From assembly GCA_020723345.1 (NCBI GenBank), contig DYJA01000059.1:1-42023 (forward strand): a DNA stretch of 42,023 nucleotides, in the 5' to 3' direction. How positions within the stretch are numbered: the first letter of the stretch is position 1; each line of letters starts with the position of its first letter. Made by a program: the position numbers and the translations under genes. Origin of the DNA: Candidatus Aquidulcis sp. Its GTDB lineage: Bacteria > Chloroflexota > Anaerolineae > UBA4142. Shown in pieces: positions 30,515 through 39,800 of the stretch. A model generated the notes under the pieces. The model worked only from the letters and a program-made list of their open reading frames with translations, ran no database searches and had not been told where the DNA came from.

Positions 30515-30578
30515 GTTCGTGTGAATTTCGCAGGTTTGTGTTCGTTCAATCATTTCCCCAATTCGAGGAGGAGAAACC

Positions 30579-32033
30579 ATGAGCAAGAAACTAACCCGCC
30601 GAGAATTTTTGAAACGCTCGGCGATCCTGGGCACGGGCGTCGCGAGCGCGGCGATTCTCAACGCGTGCGCGCCAACACCGGAACCGACAAAGGCGCCCGC
30701 GCCAACAGCGGTACCACCGGCACCAACTACAGCGCCTGCCGCGCCCACCACCGCGCCGGCCGCGCCAGTCACCGTCGCGCCGACTGCCGCGCCTAAAGCG
30801 GCGTTCGATTGGAAGCGGTTCAAAGGCGAAAAGATCGAAGCGCTGCTCATCAAGAACACGCAGGGCGACATCATGGTCAAGCACCTGAAAGAATTCGAAG
30901 AACTGACCGGCATCACCGTCGGCGCGGATCAACCGGCGGAACAGCAACAGCGGCAGAAACTCGCGGTCGAGTTCGCTTCGGGTCAAACCAGTTTCGATGT
31001 GGTGTACTATTCGTTCCACGTGCAAAAGCGTTTGTTCGGCAAAAACAAATGGGTCGCCGACGTGCGCGATTATCTCAACGACCCGACGATGGTTGCGCCG
31101 GACTGGGACTGGAACGACTTTTCGGCGGCAGGCAAGGCATGGTCCACCGAACCCGATGGACGCATCGACGCGGTTTCTAACAAGATTGACTATTGCATCG
31201 TCTACTGCAACAAAGAACTCTTCGCCGCGAAAAATGTGCCGCTGCCCAAGACCTACGACGACATCGTCTCCGCCGCGCAAAAATTGCACGACCCCAGCAA
31301 GAACATTTACGGCTTTGTCGGACGCGGACTGAAGAACGCCAACACGATGCTGTGGTGCTGGATGTTGCTGGGCTGGGACATTGACGTGATCGATAGCAAA
31401 CTCAATTTGAACACGACATCGCCCGAAGCCATCGAATGCGCCAAGATGTACCAAAACTTGATGAAGAACTATGCGCCCCCCGGCGTCGGCGGTTTCAACT
31501 GGAACGAAAGCCAATCGGCGTTCGCGCTCGGTCAAGCCGCGATGTGGATGGACGGCGTCGGTTTCGCCGCGCCACTCGAAGACCCCAAGTCATCCAAAGT
31601 CGTCGGCAAAGTCGCCTACGTCGTGATGCCCAAGGGACCCAAGGCGCAGTGGGCAGGCATGACCGGTGACGGGATGGGTGTTTCGGCGTTCAGCAAGAAG
31701 AAAGGTCCCGCGTGGTACTTTTGCATGTGGGCAGCAAGTAAAGCGATGCTGGCGCGCTCGTTTGCCGCTGGCTCTGGCGCGCAATCACGCAACTCGGTTT
31801 ACACCGATCCCGATGCGCTCAAGAGTCTGGTCGTGCCCAAAGAATGGGTCGACACGGTCGTCGCCTCCGGCAAGATCGGGCGCGCGGCTCTGCCGATCAT
31901 CGTGCCGGTGACAGAGTTCCGCGATATCTTTGGCGTCGCGCTGAACAACATGATCGGCGGCGCGGATGCGGCGACGGAACTCAAGAAAGCGACTGACGAA
32001 TTCAAACCGATTCTGGCAAAGAGCGAGGCGTAA
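30579..32033 (+). CDS. Sugar ABC transporter substrate-binding lipoprotein with Tat signal
   Basis: 484 residues, ATG after GAGGAGGAGAAACC. The N-terminus MSKKLTRREFLKRSAILGTG is a twin-arginine signal (RR at 7-8, T-RR-E-F-L-K), followed by a lipobox ending at Cys30 (LNAC). It is therefore exported folded and then lipidated, unlike the other two binding proteins, which have Sec-type signals. A Pro/Ala/Thr linker (31-75) precedes the family 1 binding domain (LKEFEELTGITVGADQPAEQ, NKELFAAKNVPLPKTYDDIV, ALGQAAMWMDGVGF). It is the ligand receptor of importer 3. The substrate is unknown. A hairpin separates it from its permeases. Confidence 0.92.
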   Translation: MSKKLTRREFLKRSAILGTGVASAAILNACAPTPEPTKAPAPTAVPPAPTTAPAAPTTAPAAPVTVAPTAAPKAAFDWKRFKGEKIEALLIKNTQGDIMVKHLKEFEELTGITVGADQPAEQQQRQKLAVEFASGQTSFDVVYYSFHVQKRLFGKNKWVADVRDYLNDPTMVAPDWDWNDFSAAGKAWSTEPDGRIDAVSNKIDYCIVYCNKELFAAKNVPLPKTYDDIVSAAQKLHDPSKNIYGFVGRGLKNANTMLWCWMLLGWDIDVIDSKLNLNTTSPEAIECAKMYQNLMKNYAPPGVGGFNWNESQSAFALGQAAMWMDGVGFAAPLEDPKSSKVVGKVAYVVMPKGPKAQWAGMTGDGMGVSAFSKKKGPAWYFCMWAASKAMLARSFAAGSGAQSRNSVYTDPDALKSLVVPKEWVDTVVASGKIGRAALPIIVPVTEFRDIFGVALNNMIGGADAATELKKATDEFKPILAKSEA

Positions 32034-32046
32034 CCGTTTCATCGAT

Positions 32047-32084
32047 CTAGACCTGACAGGTTACCAAAAACCTGTCAGGTCTAG
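32047..32084. repeat. CTAGACCTGACAGGTT perfect hairpin
   Basis: CTAGACCTGACAGGTT (32047-32062) pairs over 16 bp with its complement (32069-32084) around ACCAAA. It is the same family as the hairpins at 21526 and 36807. It lies between the Tat binding-protein gene and its permeases and may limit read-through. Confidence 0.85.
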
Positions 32085-32099
32085 AACCGTGAGGTAAAT

Positions 32100-33008
32100 G
32101 TGGAAATAACCAGTCGCGCCCTGGTCGCGCAACGGAAGAAAGCGTACAGTCGTCGAGGCGTCTATCTGTGGTTTATCGCGCCAGCCGTCGCCGTGATCTT
32201 TGCGGTGATCGTCTTTCCCTGGATTTTCACGCTGTGGATGAGCGTGAACGATTGGCGCATCGGATCGGAAATCAAATTCATCGGCTTGGAAAATTTCGCG
32301 ACGCTCGCGACGAACACGCGCTTTCTCTCGACGATTCCGCGCACGCTGTACTTTACCGTGCTCGCCGTGATTCTGCCGGTGATTCTCGGCGTGTTCGCCG
32401 CCGAAGTGTTTCACCAAAATTTCCCGCTGCGCGGTTTGCTGCGCGGCATCTACGTCGCGCCGATGATGGCGACGCCGGTCGCGATCGCGCTGGTCTTTAC
32501 GATGATGTTCCATCCGCAAGTCGGCGTGTTGAATTTTTTGTTGAGTCTGGTTGGAATTCCGAAACAGTTGTGGGTGTACTCCGCCGACACGGTGATCCCC
32601 ACGCTCGCGCTCGTCGAAGTGTGGCAGTGGACGCCGCTCGTGATGCTGATCGTGCTGGGCGGACTCGCGTCGCTGCCGACCGAGCCGTACGAATCGGCGG
32701 TGATTGACGGCGCGAACCAGTGGCAGATGTTTCGCTACATCACGTTTCCGTTGATTCTGCCGTTCTTGATGATCGCGATCATCATCCGGACGATTGACGC
32801 GCTGAAATCGTTCGACATTATTTACGTCATCAGCCAGGGCGGACCCGGAACGGCGTCGGAAACGATCAACATTTATCTTTACTTGCAGGCATTTTCATTC
32901 CTTCAAATCGGACACGCGTCGGCGGTGGTGGTCGTTTTCTTTACGATCATTTTGGCGCTGGCGATCATTTTGCTCGTCGCGCGCGAGAGGTTGCGATGGA
33001 ATCGGTAA
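32100..33008 (+). CDS. Sugar ABC transporter permease (MalF/UgpA type)
   Basis: 302 residues from GTG 32100 (GTGAGGTAAAT upstream). A CUT1 inner-membrane subunit. The first membrane segment is LWFIAPAVAVIFAVIVFPWI (about 23-42), followed by NDWRIGSEIKFIGLENFATL. The EAA loop is EPYESAVIDGANQWQMFRYI followed by TFPLILP; then DALKSFDIIYVISQGGPGTA. It overlaps the next permease by 13 bases. It is part of importer 3, without an ATPase gene. Confidence 0.93.
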   Translation: MEITSRALVAQRKKAYSRRGVYLWFIAPAVAVIFAVIVFPWIFTLWMSVNDWRIGSEIKFIGLENFATLATNTRFLSTIPRTLYFTVLAVILPVILGVFAAEVFHQNFPLRGLLRGIYVAPMMATPVAIALVFTMMFHPQVGVLNFLLSLVGIPKQLWVYSADTVIPTLALVEVWQWTPLVMLIVLGGLASLPTEPYESAVIDGANQWQMFRYITFPLILPFLMIAIIIRTIDALKSFDIIYVISQGGPGTASETINIYLYLQAFSFLQIGHASAVVVVFFTIILALAIILLVARERLRWNR

Positions 33009-33856
33009 ACCCAGTTCGCAAATTCGAAATCCCGTATCGGTTGAACAGATTTTTCGGGCGCGTCGCGCTCTTCGGCGCGGTGATCGCCGTCGTCTCGCCC
33101 GCGATCTTTGTGTTTTTCTGGATGTTGTCGCTTTCGCTCAAAAACGAAATCGATAACATCGCCTATCCGCCCGTTTTTATTCCCGCTCCGCCGACGTTGG
33201 ACAACTACATCAAAATTTTCAGCGAGAGCAACTATGTGTTGTACGCGTACAACAGCGTGATCGTTTCCGGCATGGCGACGCTGATCGCGCTCCTCGTCGG
33301 CGTACCGGCGGGGTACGGGATCGCAAAAGGCAAGGCGCAGGGACTGGGCATGTTGATCATGGTCGCGCGCATCACGCCCGGCTTGTCGTACCTAATTCCG
33401 CTGTTCATGCTTTTTCGCGCGCTGCAAATCTCCGGCACGCTGCTCGCGCTGACGATCAGCCATCTCGTCATCACCATTCCGATGGTCGTGTGGGTGATGA
33501 TCAGTTTCTTTGAAGACATGCACCCCGAACTGGAAGAAGCCGCGCTGACCGACGGCTGCAACGTCTGGCAGGCGTTCTATCGCGTCGCGATGCCGATTGC
33601 GCGACCTGGGATCGCAGTCGCGGCGATTCTCGCGTTCATTCAATCGTGGAACAACTTTTTGTTCGGCGTCGTGATCGCCGGACGCACGACGCGGACTTTG
33701 CCGGTCGCGGTCTTCAACGCGATGACGTTCGAGCAGTTATCGTGGGGACCGGTCGCTGCTGCCGCGCTCGTCGTCACACTGCCGTCGCTCTTGTTGACGA
33801 TTTTCGTCCAGCGCGATATCGTGACCGGGTTGGCAGCGGGAAGCGTGAAGGGATAG
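32996..33856 (+). CDS. Sugar ABC transporter permease (MalG/UgpE type)
   Basis: 286 residues, ATG inside the end of the previous gene (13-base overlap) with GAGAGGTTGCG upstream. The first membrane segment is AVIAVVSPAIFVFFWMLSLS. The EAA-like loop reads ELEEAALTDGCNVWQAFYRV followed by AMPIARPG, with Thr replacing the usual Ile of EAxxIDG. It ends RDIVTGLAAGSVKG, as in MalG-like subunits. It completes importer 3; the following gap holds ATTGGAGATT repeats. Confidence 0.93.
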   Translation: MESVNPVRKFEIPYRLNRFFGRVALFGAVIAVVSPAIFVFFWMLSLSLKNEIDNIAYPPVFIPAPPTLDNYIKIFSESNYVLYAYNSVIVSGMATLIALLVGVPAGYGIAKGKAQGLGMLIMVARITPGLSYLIPLFMLFRALQISGTLLALTISHLVITIPMVVWVMISFFEDMHPELEEAALTDGCNVWQAFYRVAMPIARPGIAVAAILAFIQSWNNFLFGVVIAGRTTRTLPVAVFNAMTFEQLSWGPVAAAALVVTLPSLLLTIFVQRDIVTGLAAGSVKG

Positions 33857-33885
33857 AGATTGGAGATTAGAGATTGGAGATTGGA
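33855..33885. repeat. GATTGGAGATTAGAGATTGG tandem repeat
   Basis: Units of AGATTGG/AGATTAG follow the permease stop. They are the reverse-complement style of the CCAATCTCCAATCTCTAACC words inserted inside lysA (4160-4185). Confidence 0.65.
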
Positions 33886-33937
33886 TGACAGCGGCGGTCG
33901 GTCGTCTGCCGTCGGCGGTCTTTTCTTGGGGGAAAAT

Positions 33938-35524
33938 ATGAAAACCATTTATCTCGTCGCCAGCGGCGACTTGCGTTTGTCGGCAAATCAAATGTGCTGG
34001 GCGGCGCAAGACGCGATGGAAAAGCAAGTGAGCGCGGCGGTCGAACGCGAAGGCGCGCAAGTGAAACGCGCGCACGCGTACGATCCCGCGCTCAAACACG
34101 GCTTTCTCGATTCGCAAAAACGCGGCATACAAGTTTTTCGCGCGATTCCGCCGGACGCGCCGCTCATCGTCGCGGAAGCGGTGTGGCAGTACACGCATCA
34201 CGTCTTGCCCGGACTGATGACGCATCGCGGACCGATTCTCACCGTCGCAAATTGGAGCGGGCAGTGGCCCGGCTTGGTCGGGATGCTCAACCTCAACGGC
34301 TCACTCACCAAAGCCGGAGTGAAATACTCGACGTTGTGGAGCGAAAATTTCGACGACGCGTTTTTCATCACGGGCTTGCGGAAATGGCTCAAGACCGGCA
34401 AAGTCGCGCACGACACGTCGCACGTGCGCGCATTCGCCGATGTGCGCGTGCCGTCGAGCGCGAAAAAACTCGGCGCGAAATTTGCGCGCGAATTTCGCGC
34501 GAACAAAGCGATCATGGGAATTTTCGACGAAGGGTGCATGGGGATGTACAACGCGATCATCCCCGACGAATTGCTCAGCCCGGTCGGCGTGTTCAAGGAA
34601 CGGCTGAGCCAGTCCGCGCTCTTCGCCAAAATGCGAACCGTGTCCGACGCGGACGCACGCGCGGTGTACGATTGGCTGCGCGCGCAAGGGATGAAATTCG
34701 ATCTCGGCGCGAACGAGAAAACCGATCTGACCGAGGCGCAAGTTTTATTGCAGTGCAAAATGTACATCGCGGCGGTTCGCATCGCGCATGAATTTGGATG
34801 CGACACGATTGGCATTCAGTACCAGCAAGGTTTGAAAGACATCGCGCCCGCGTCCGATCTGGTCGAGGGTTTGCTCAATAACGTGGATCGTCCGCCGGTG
34901 TACGACGAAAGCACTGGCGCGGAATTGTTCGTCGGTCACGCGTTGCCGCATTTCAACGAAGTGGACGAGTGCGCCGGACTCGACGCGCTGATCACGAATC
35001 GGCTCTGGAACATTTTGAAATTCGCGCCGGAAACAACGCTGCACGATGTTCGCTGGGGACGAAAGATTGGCGATCAATTTGTGTGGATTCTCGAAATCTC
35101 CGGCGCGGTGCCGCCCGCGCATCTCGACGGCGGGTACGCGGGCGCAATCGGCGAGCGGCAACCCGCGATGTACTTTCCACTCGGCGGCAGCACGATCAAG
35201 GGGATCAGCAAGCCGGGCGCGGTTGTCTGGAGCCGCGTCTTCGTCGCGAACAATCGGCTGAATTGCGACATCGGCTTGGGCGAAGCGATCAGCGTGCCGC
35301 AAGAAATCGCGGAAGACAATTGGAAGCAGACGACCGCGCAGTGGCCCCTGATGCATCTCGTCATGCGCGGCATCACGCGCGATCAGTTTATGGCGCGCCA
35401 CAAAGCGAATCACATTCAAGTCGTCTACGCGCCGAGCGAAGCGGACGCGCGCCGCGCGCTGTTTGCCAAAGCCGCGGCGATGAACGAATTGGGGATCAAC
35501 GTTTCGTTTTGTGGGAAGATCTGA
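33938..35524 (+). CDS. L-fucose/arabinose isomerase-like enzyme
   Basis: 528 residues from ATG 33938 (TTGGGGGAAAAT upstream). It resembles the FucI/AraA isomerase superfamily: N-terminal Rossmann-like domain with [20 protein letters not shown] and [17 protein letters not shown]; catalytic-type Glu198 in [40 protein letters not shown]; a C-terminal beta domain ([33 protein letters not shown]); and [14 protein letters not shown], whose His may be the substrate-binding His of FucI. FucI converts L-fucose to L-fuculose with Mn. Substrate here may differ. The FucU/RbsD gene next door supports a fucose-like pathway. Confidence 0.83.
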   Translation: MKTIYLVASGDLRLSANQMCWAAQDAMEKQVSAAVEREGAQVKRAHAYDPALKHGFLDSQKRGIQVFRAIPPDAPLIVAEAVWQYTHHVLPGLMTHRGPILTVANWSGQWPGLVGMLNLNGSLTKAGVKYSTLWSENFDDAFFITGLRKWLKTGKVAHDTSHVRAFADVRVPSSAKKLGAKFAREFRANKAIMGIFDEGCMGMYNAIIPDELLSPVGVFKERLSQSALFAKMRTVSDADARAVYDWLRAQGMKFDLGANEKTDLTEAQVLLQCKMYIAAVRIAHEFGCDTIGIQYQQGLKDIAPASDLVEGLLNNVDRPPVYDESTGAELFVGHALPHFNEVDECAGLDALITNRLWNILKFAPETTLHDVRWGRKIGDQFVWILEISGAVPPAHLDGGYAGAIGERQPAMYFPLGGSTIKGISKPGAVVWSRVFVANNRLNCDIGLGEAISVPQEIAEDNWKQTTAQWPLMHLVMRGITRDQFMARHKANHIQVVYAPSEADARRALFAKAAAMNELGINVSFCGKI

Positions 35525-35553
35525 TTCACAAACCAACTAGACATCGGACAATT

Positions 35554-35620
35554 GGACACAGATGTACACTGATAGACACTGATAAGAAAAATCTGTGTTC
35601 ATCGGTGTTTATCTGTGTCC
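35554..35620. repeat. GGACACAGAT imperfect long inverted repeat
   Basis: GGACACAGATGTACACTGAT and following bases (35554-35583) pair with 35591-35620 (TTTATCTGTGTCC end), 24 of 30 positions matching. The related GGACACTGATTCACACTGAT is at 41940-41959. It separates the isomerase and FucU genes. Confidence 0.65.
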
Positions 35621-35635
35621 CATATGAGAGCGACG

Positions 35636-36082
35636 ATGCTGAAAACCAAATTGCTTCACCCGGAAATCTTGAGCGCACTTGGCAAAGCGGGGCACGGCTC
35701 GCAAGTGTTGATCGCCGATGGAAATTATCCGTTCGTGACGGGGAGTCACGCGTCCGCGCAGCGCGTTTACTTGAACCTCACGCCGGGGATTGTGTCCGCA
35801 ACCGACGTTTTGCGCGCGGTCGTCGAAAGCATTCCGATTGAAAACGTGGCGGTGATGGTGCCTGAATCGGGCGAAGAACCGGCGATCTTTGCGGAGTTCC
35901 GCGCGCTGCTGCCGCAAACGCTCAAACTCCAACCGCTGAACCGTTCTGCTTTTTACGACGCGGCGCGCCATCCGAACACCGCGCTCGTCATCGCGACCGG
36001 GGAGGAACGCATTTTCGCAAACATTCTGCTGACCATCGGCGTCGTCAGTCTGCGCGCGAGCGGAGACGCGCAACACAAATAA
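35636..36082 (+). CDS. RbsD/FucU-family sugar mutarotase
   Basis: 148 residues from ATG 35636 (GAGAG upstream; starts at 35615 or 35624 would add 7 or 4 residues). MLKTKLLHPEILSALGKAGH and GSQVLIADGNYPFVTG are the family signature, with the catalytic His in KAGHGS. These proteins interconvert anomers of ribose or fucose in the cytoplasm. The usual length is about 140-150 residues. It follows the fucose-isomerase-like gene and supports a deoxyhexose or pentose pathway. The C-terminus has VIATGEERIFANILLTIGVV. It is probably the last gene of the cluster. Confidence 0.9.
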   Translation: MLKTKLLHPEILSALGKAGHGSQVLIADGNYPFVTGSHASAQRVYLNLTPGIVSATDVLRAVVESIPIENVAVMVPESGEEPAIFAEFRALLPQTLKLQPLNRSAFYDAARHPNTALVIATGEERIFANILLTIGVVSLRASGDAQHK

Positions 36083-36135
36083 CCTGACAGATCGCAAGCG
36101 AAGCAAAACGCGCGGCAATATGCCGCGCGTTGGTA

Positions 36136-36164
36136 TTGACATACCAGTAGCAAAGAGTTATACT
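36136..36164 (+). promoter_or_regulatory. Consensus promoter of the MazEF-like pair
   Basis: TTGACA (36136-36141) and TATACT (36159-36164), 17 bases apart, leader about 20 bases to ATG 36191. The 108 bases between genes are otherwise without clear features except a short CGCGCGGCAATATGCCGCGCG palindrome-like stretch (about 36109-36129) that could end the preceding transcript. Confidence 0.7.
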
Positions 36165-36190
36165 GTAGGGAGAAAGGATAGTATAACCAA

Positions 36191-36445
36191 ATGCAAAACG
36201 TGAAAACCGCAATCTCGCTCCAAAAACCGCTGTTTGAACAAGCGGAAGATCTTGCGCGCAAGATGAAGGTCTCGCGCAGTCGCTTGTTCGTGCTCGCGCT
36301 GGAAGATTTCATCCATCGCCAGCAGAGCCGAGACCTGTTGACAAAAATCAATGCGGCGTACGCGGGCGAGCCAGACCCAACAGAAAAAGCCCTTCGACGG
36401 AAAGCGAAACGCCATCACCGCCGAATCGTGGAGGGTACATGGTAA
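36191..36445 (+). CDS. Ribbon-helix-helix antitoxin (MazE-like)
   Basis: 84 residues. The N-terminus MQNVKTAISLQKPLFEQAED and LARKMKVSRSRLFVLALEDF is a ribbon-helix-helix DNA-binding domain (strand KTAISL, helices to about 46). The C-terminal basic tail KALRRKAKRHHRRIVEGTW likely wraps the toxin. It overlaps the MazF-like gene by 7 bases. It should neutralise the toxin and repress the promoter just upstream. Confidence 0.85.
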   Translation: MQNVKTAISLQKPLFEQAEDLARKMKVSRSRLFVLALEDFIHRQQSRDLLTKINAAYAGEPDPTEKALRRKAKRHHRRIVEGTW

Positions 36446-36795
36446 TCAATCAAGGGGACATCTATTGGATTGATTTTACGGAGCCATCAGGATCCGAACC
36501 TGGGTACAGACATCCGCATCTTGTCGTACAGAACAACCTGTTCAATCGGAGCGAGATCAAGACGGTCGTCGTCTGCGCGTTGACGTCTAACCTCAAACGC
36601 GCGAGCGCCCCCGGAAACGTATTGCTCGACAAGAAGGAAACGAATCTTCCTAAAGACAGTGTGGTCAACGTGTCGCAAATATTCACAGTTGACAAGTCAC
36701 AGCTAGACGAATATGTCAGCACGCTTGCCGCCAAGCGCGTACGTGAGATTCTAAACGGAATCAGACTCGTACTTGACCCGCGCGAACCTGAATGA
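36439..36795 (+). CDS. MazF/PemK-family toxin (mRNA endonuclease)
   Basis: 118 residues, ATG inside the antitoxin end with GTGGAGGGTAC upstream. Family marks: INQGDIYWIDFTEPSGSEPG, YRHPHLVVQNNLFNRSEIKT (conserved RP/RH-P-x-VVQ motif), VVVCALTSNLKRASAPGNVL, SVVNVSQIFTVDKSQLDE and a late KRVREILNGIRLVL helix. It is expected to cut RNA at specific short sequences. Together with the antitoxin it is a type II toxin-antitoxin module following the sugar cluster. Confidence 0.92.
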   Translation: MVINQGDIYWIDFTEPSGSEPGYRHPHLVVQNNLFNRSEIKTVVVCALTSNLKRASAPGNVLLDKKETNLPKDSVVNVSQIFTVDKSQLDEYVSTLAAKRVREILNGIRLVLDPREPE

Positions 36796-36806
36796 CGAAG
36801 ATGAAA

Positions 36807-36871
36807 AAAGACCTGGAAGGTTTTCGGAAACCTTCCAGGTCTTTGTGTTCGACAAGTTTTGAAAACTTGTC
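36807..36871. repeat. Two perfect hairpins between the MazF-like and GH-like genes
   Basis: AAAGACCTGGAAGGTTT (36807-36823) pairs over 17 bp with its complement (36828-36844) around TCGG; GACAAGTTTT (36851-36860) pairs with AAAACTTGTC (36862-36871). They sit between convergent genes ending at 36795 (+) and 36872 (-) and likely terminate both. Confidence 0.85.
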
Positions 36872-39800
36872 CTACACCCACTTGTACGTCAACAAGAAAT
36901 TCACGTGCCGATTCACCGGCAACCCCATTCCGCTCACCACGTCGCTCGGCTCGTTCACCGTCTTGGTAAAGTACGGACCATCTTGCAACTCCGGATGCAG
37001 GATCGCCCAGAGCGGACAGTTCGCTTCGCCGTTCGCGTCCGTCGTGACGTACGCGGGATCGTCTTGCGGCGGACGATCTTTCCAATCCACGAGAATTTTC
37101 ACGCCCGCTGCCGGAGTACCGTCGGCTTTCAAGAACGTATAGTAGATGTTGTGATTGCCGTTCGACTGCGTTTCGTCTTGATAGACCGCCGCGGTCAATC
37201 GCCACGCGTGCGCGTCGGTCGCGCGCGCCAGTTTCACGCCGAGCGCGTCCAAGCGCGCGTCCCATTGCAACGCCGGTGTGCCGCCCGATTCGCTCACCGT
37301 CACCGTCGCGCTCAAATCTTTCGTCGTGCCATCCGCAAAGACGATGTGGAGAACGTACGTCGTCGTCTGCGCGGGCGATACGGCGCGCGTACCGATCAAC
37401 GCGACGGCTTCGCCGTTCAAGGTGACCTGGGTCGCGTTCGTCACGCTCCACTGCAACGTCGCCGATTGTCCGGCAGTCAGCGCGTTCGGCGTCGCGGTGA
37501 ACGCGTACGTCGGCACCGGCAACTCGCCGCCATCCCAACTGAATTTGCGCGTGAACGCCGGCAGCGCGCGCACCGCGTTGATCGTTTCAGTTTTGTCGCC
37601 GAGCGGACCGCCCCACCAATCGTCGCCGCCCCAGCCGCCCGCGATCCAGGGCGCGACGCTGAAAAGATAATCCGGCAGCGGCTCGCCGTTCGAGATGACG
37701 CGGGTGCGGAACCAATCGTACATTTCCGCGTGGTACCGCGCGTGCAGCGGCGGTTCGACTTTGGGATAGCGTTGGTCTTCGTGCGCGCCAAACTGCCAGC
37801 CGCCCTCGCCGCCCATAAACGGCAGAACGAAACCGATCTTTTCTTTCATCCACGCCGCGTACAAAAGAAACACCAACACCGCGACATCGTCTTCGAAAAT
37901 CGTCTTGTTCGTCAGCGCGTCGTACGGATAATTCGGCGGATGGTTCGCGCCGTAATTGTGCAGCGAAAAGAACGCACGCTGCCAAATATCGGTGCGCCCT
38001 TGCGCGGCGACCGAATCGACCGCCGTGACGAATTCTTCGCGACCCAGGATTTGCAACCCAGGATAGCCGCCCGCGTCGTACACCGCAATCGCGGCTTGCG
38101 CCCAGCGCGCGCCAAAGATGCCCGCCCATTTGTCGTTGCCGGGCCATTTTTTCCATTCGCGATCATCGCCCGGCTCGTTGTAGATTTGCACGTACGGCGG
38201 CGCGCCGATCTCTTTCATCTTGGTCACGTACACCACCGGATCGAACGGCTCGTCCACTTTTTTGCCGATGCGGACGACGGGCATTATCCCCGCGTCCCAG
38301 CATCCCTTCGCCGCGCGCTTTGCCTGATTTTCGTCTTGCGCGTAAATCATCGTCCACGTACAGCCGATGGACAACAAGCGCGGCACCACGAGCGCGATCG
38401 TCGAATCACGCAAGTCAATGTCAAAGTGCAAGCCGCGACCGTTATCGTTTGCGGGGCGCGGATACGTTTTCAAGCGCGCGACATTCTCCGGCGTGATCGT
38501 CACCGTCGGCGGGCGCGTGGGCTGCGGTTGCGTGGAAACCGTGACAGTCGCAGTCGCATCGCGCGTGCTGTTGTCGCTCAACGTGACGCGCAGCGCGTAC
38601 GTCGTCGTCTGCGCGGGCGTGACGACGCGCGATCCTTGCGCGGTAACTGTTTGCCCGTCCAATTTTACCGAACTCGCGCCGGTGACATTCCAATCCAATT
38701 TCGACGATTGGTTCGGCGCGATGACCATCGGCGTCGCGGTGAACGCGATTGTCGGCGCGGGCGTACTCGTGACGGTGATCTTTTGCGCGCCTTGCCGATC
38801 TTGGATCCACGCGATTTTTTCGCGCACGAGTCCCGCCCAGTAATTGATCGCGCGCGCGGTTTTCAATCGAATCGCGCCGGTGATCGTCGCCGATTGCCCG
38901 GACGCCAACGGCGCGCCCAAGCCCCAGCGGTACGGGTGATCGACCGTCAACAAGCCGCGTCCGTCGAAATCCACACCGACGCGATACGATCCGTTCGTCT
39001 CGGCGAAACCGCGCGAGCGAAACGTATCGCCTTCTTCGTACACAAAACCTGGGTTCGGTCCTTGCGTCGACAGCGTATCCGCGGTGCCGTTCTTGACGGT
39101 GATGCTGACATTCAACACGTCGCCCTTGTTCACCGTCGGCGGCGTCAGCGAAACGTTTGTGATTTCGACAATGCCGCTCAGTCCGCCCGTGACCGCGATT
39201 GTCTGCTCACCTTGGCGATCCTGCACCCACGCGATTTGTTCGCGCACGAGTCCCGCCCAATATTTGAGCGCGCGTCCGGATTTCAACCGGATCGCGCCGG
39301 TGATCGTCGCCGATTGTCCGGGCGCGAGCGGCGCGCCGAGTCCCCAGCGATACGGATGATCGAGCGCGCCGCCCGCGTCCGTTTCGATGCCGACGCGGAA
39401 CGCGTTGCGAACTTCGGCAAAGCCGCGCGATTTGAATGTGTCACCTTCCTCGTAAACGAAACCTGGGTTCGGTCCTTGCGTCTGGAGCGTTTCCGCCGTG
39501 CCGTTGACGACGGTGATGCTGACGTTCAACAGATCGCCGGAGCGCAGCGTCGTCGGCGAAAACGAAACATTTTTGATCTGCACTGCGCCCGCCGGAGTCA
39601 CAGTCAGCGCGGTCGTCAAAGTTTGCGTCGTGTTGTCGTTGAACGCGATCTTGAGTGTGTACGTCGTCGTCTGCGCGGGCGCAACCGTTTTCGTGCCGGA
39701 CGCGTCCACGCGTTGTCCGTCGAGCAAAACATCGCGCGCGTTCGGCGCGCTCCAACTCAACGTCGCGGATTGTCCCGCGGTGATCGTTTGCGGCGCGACG

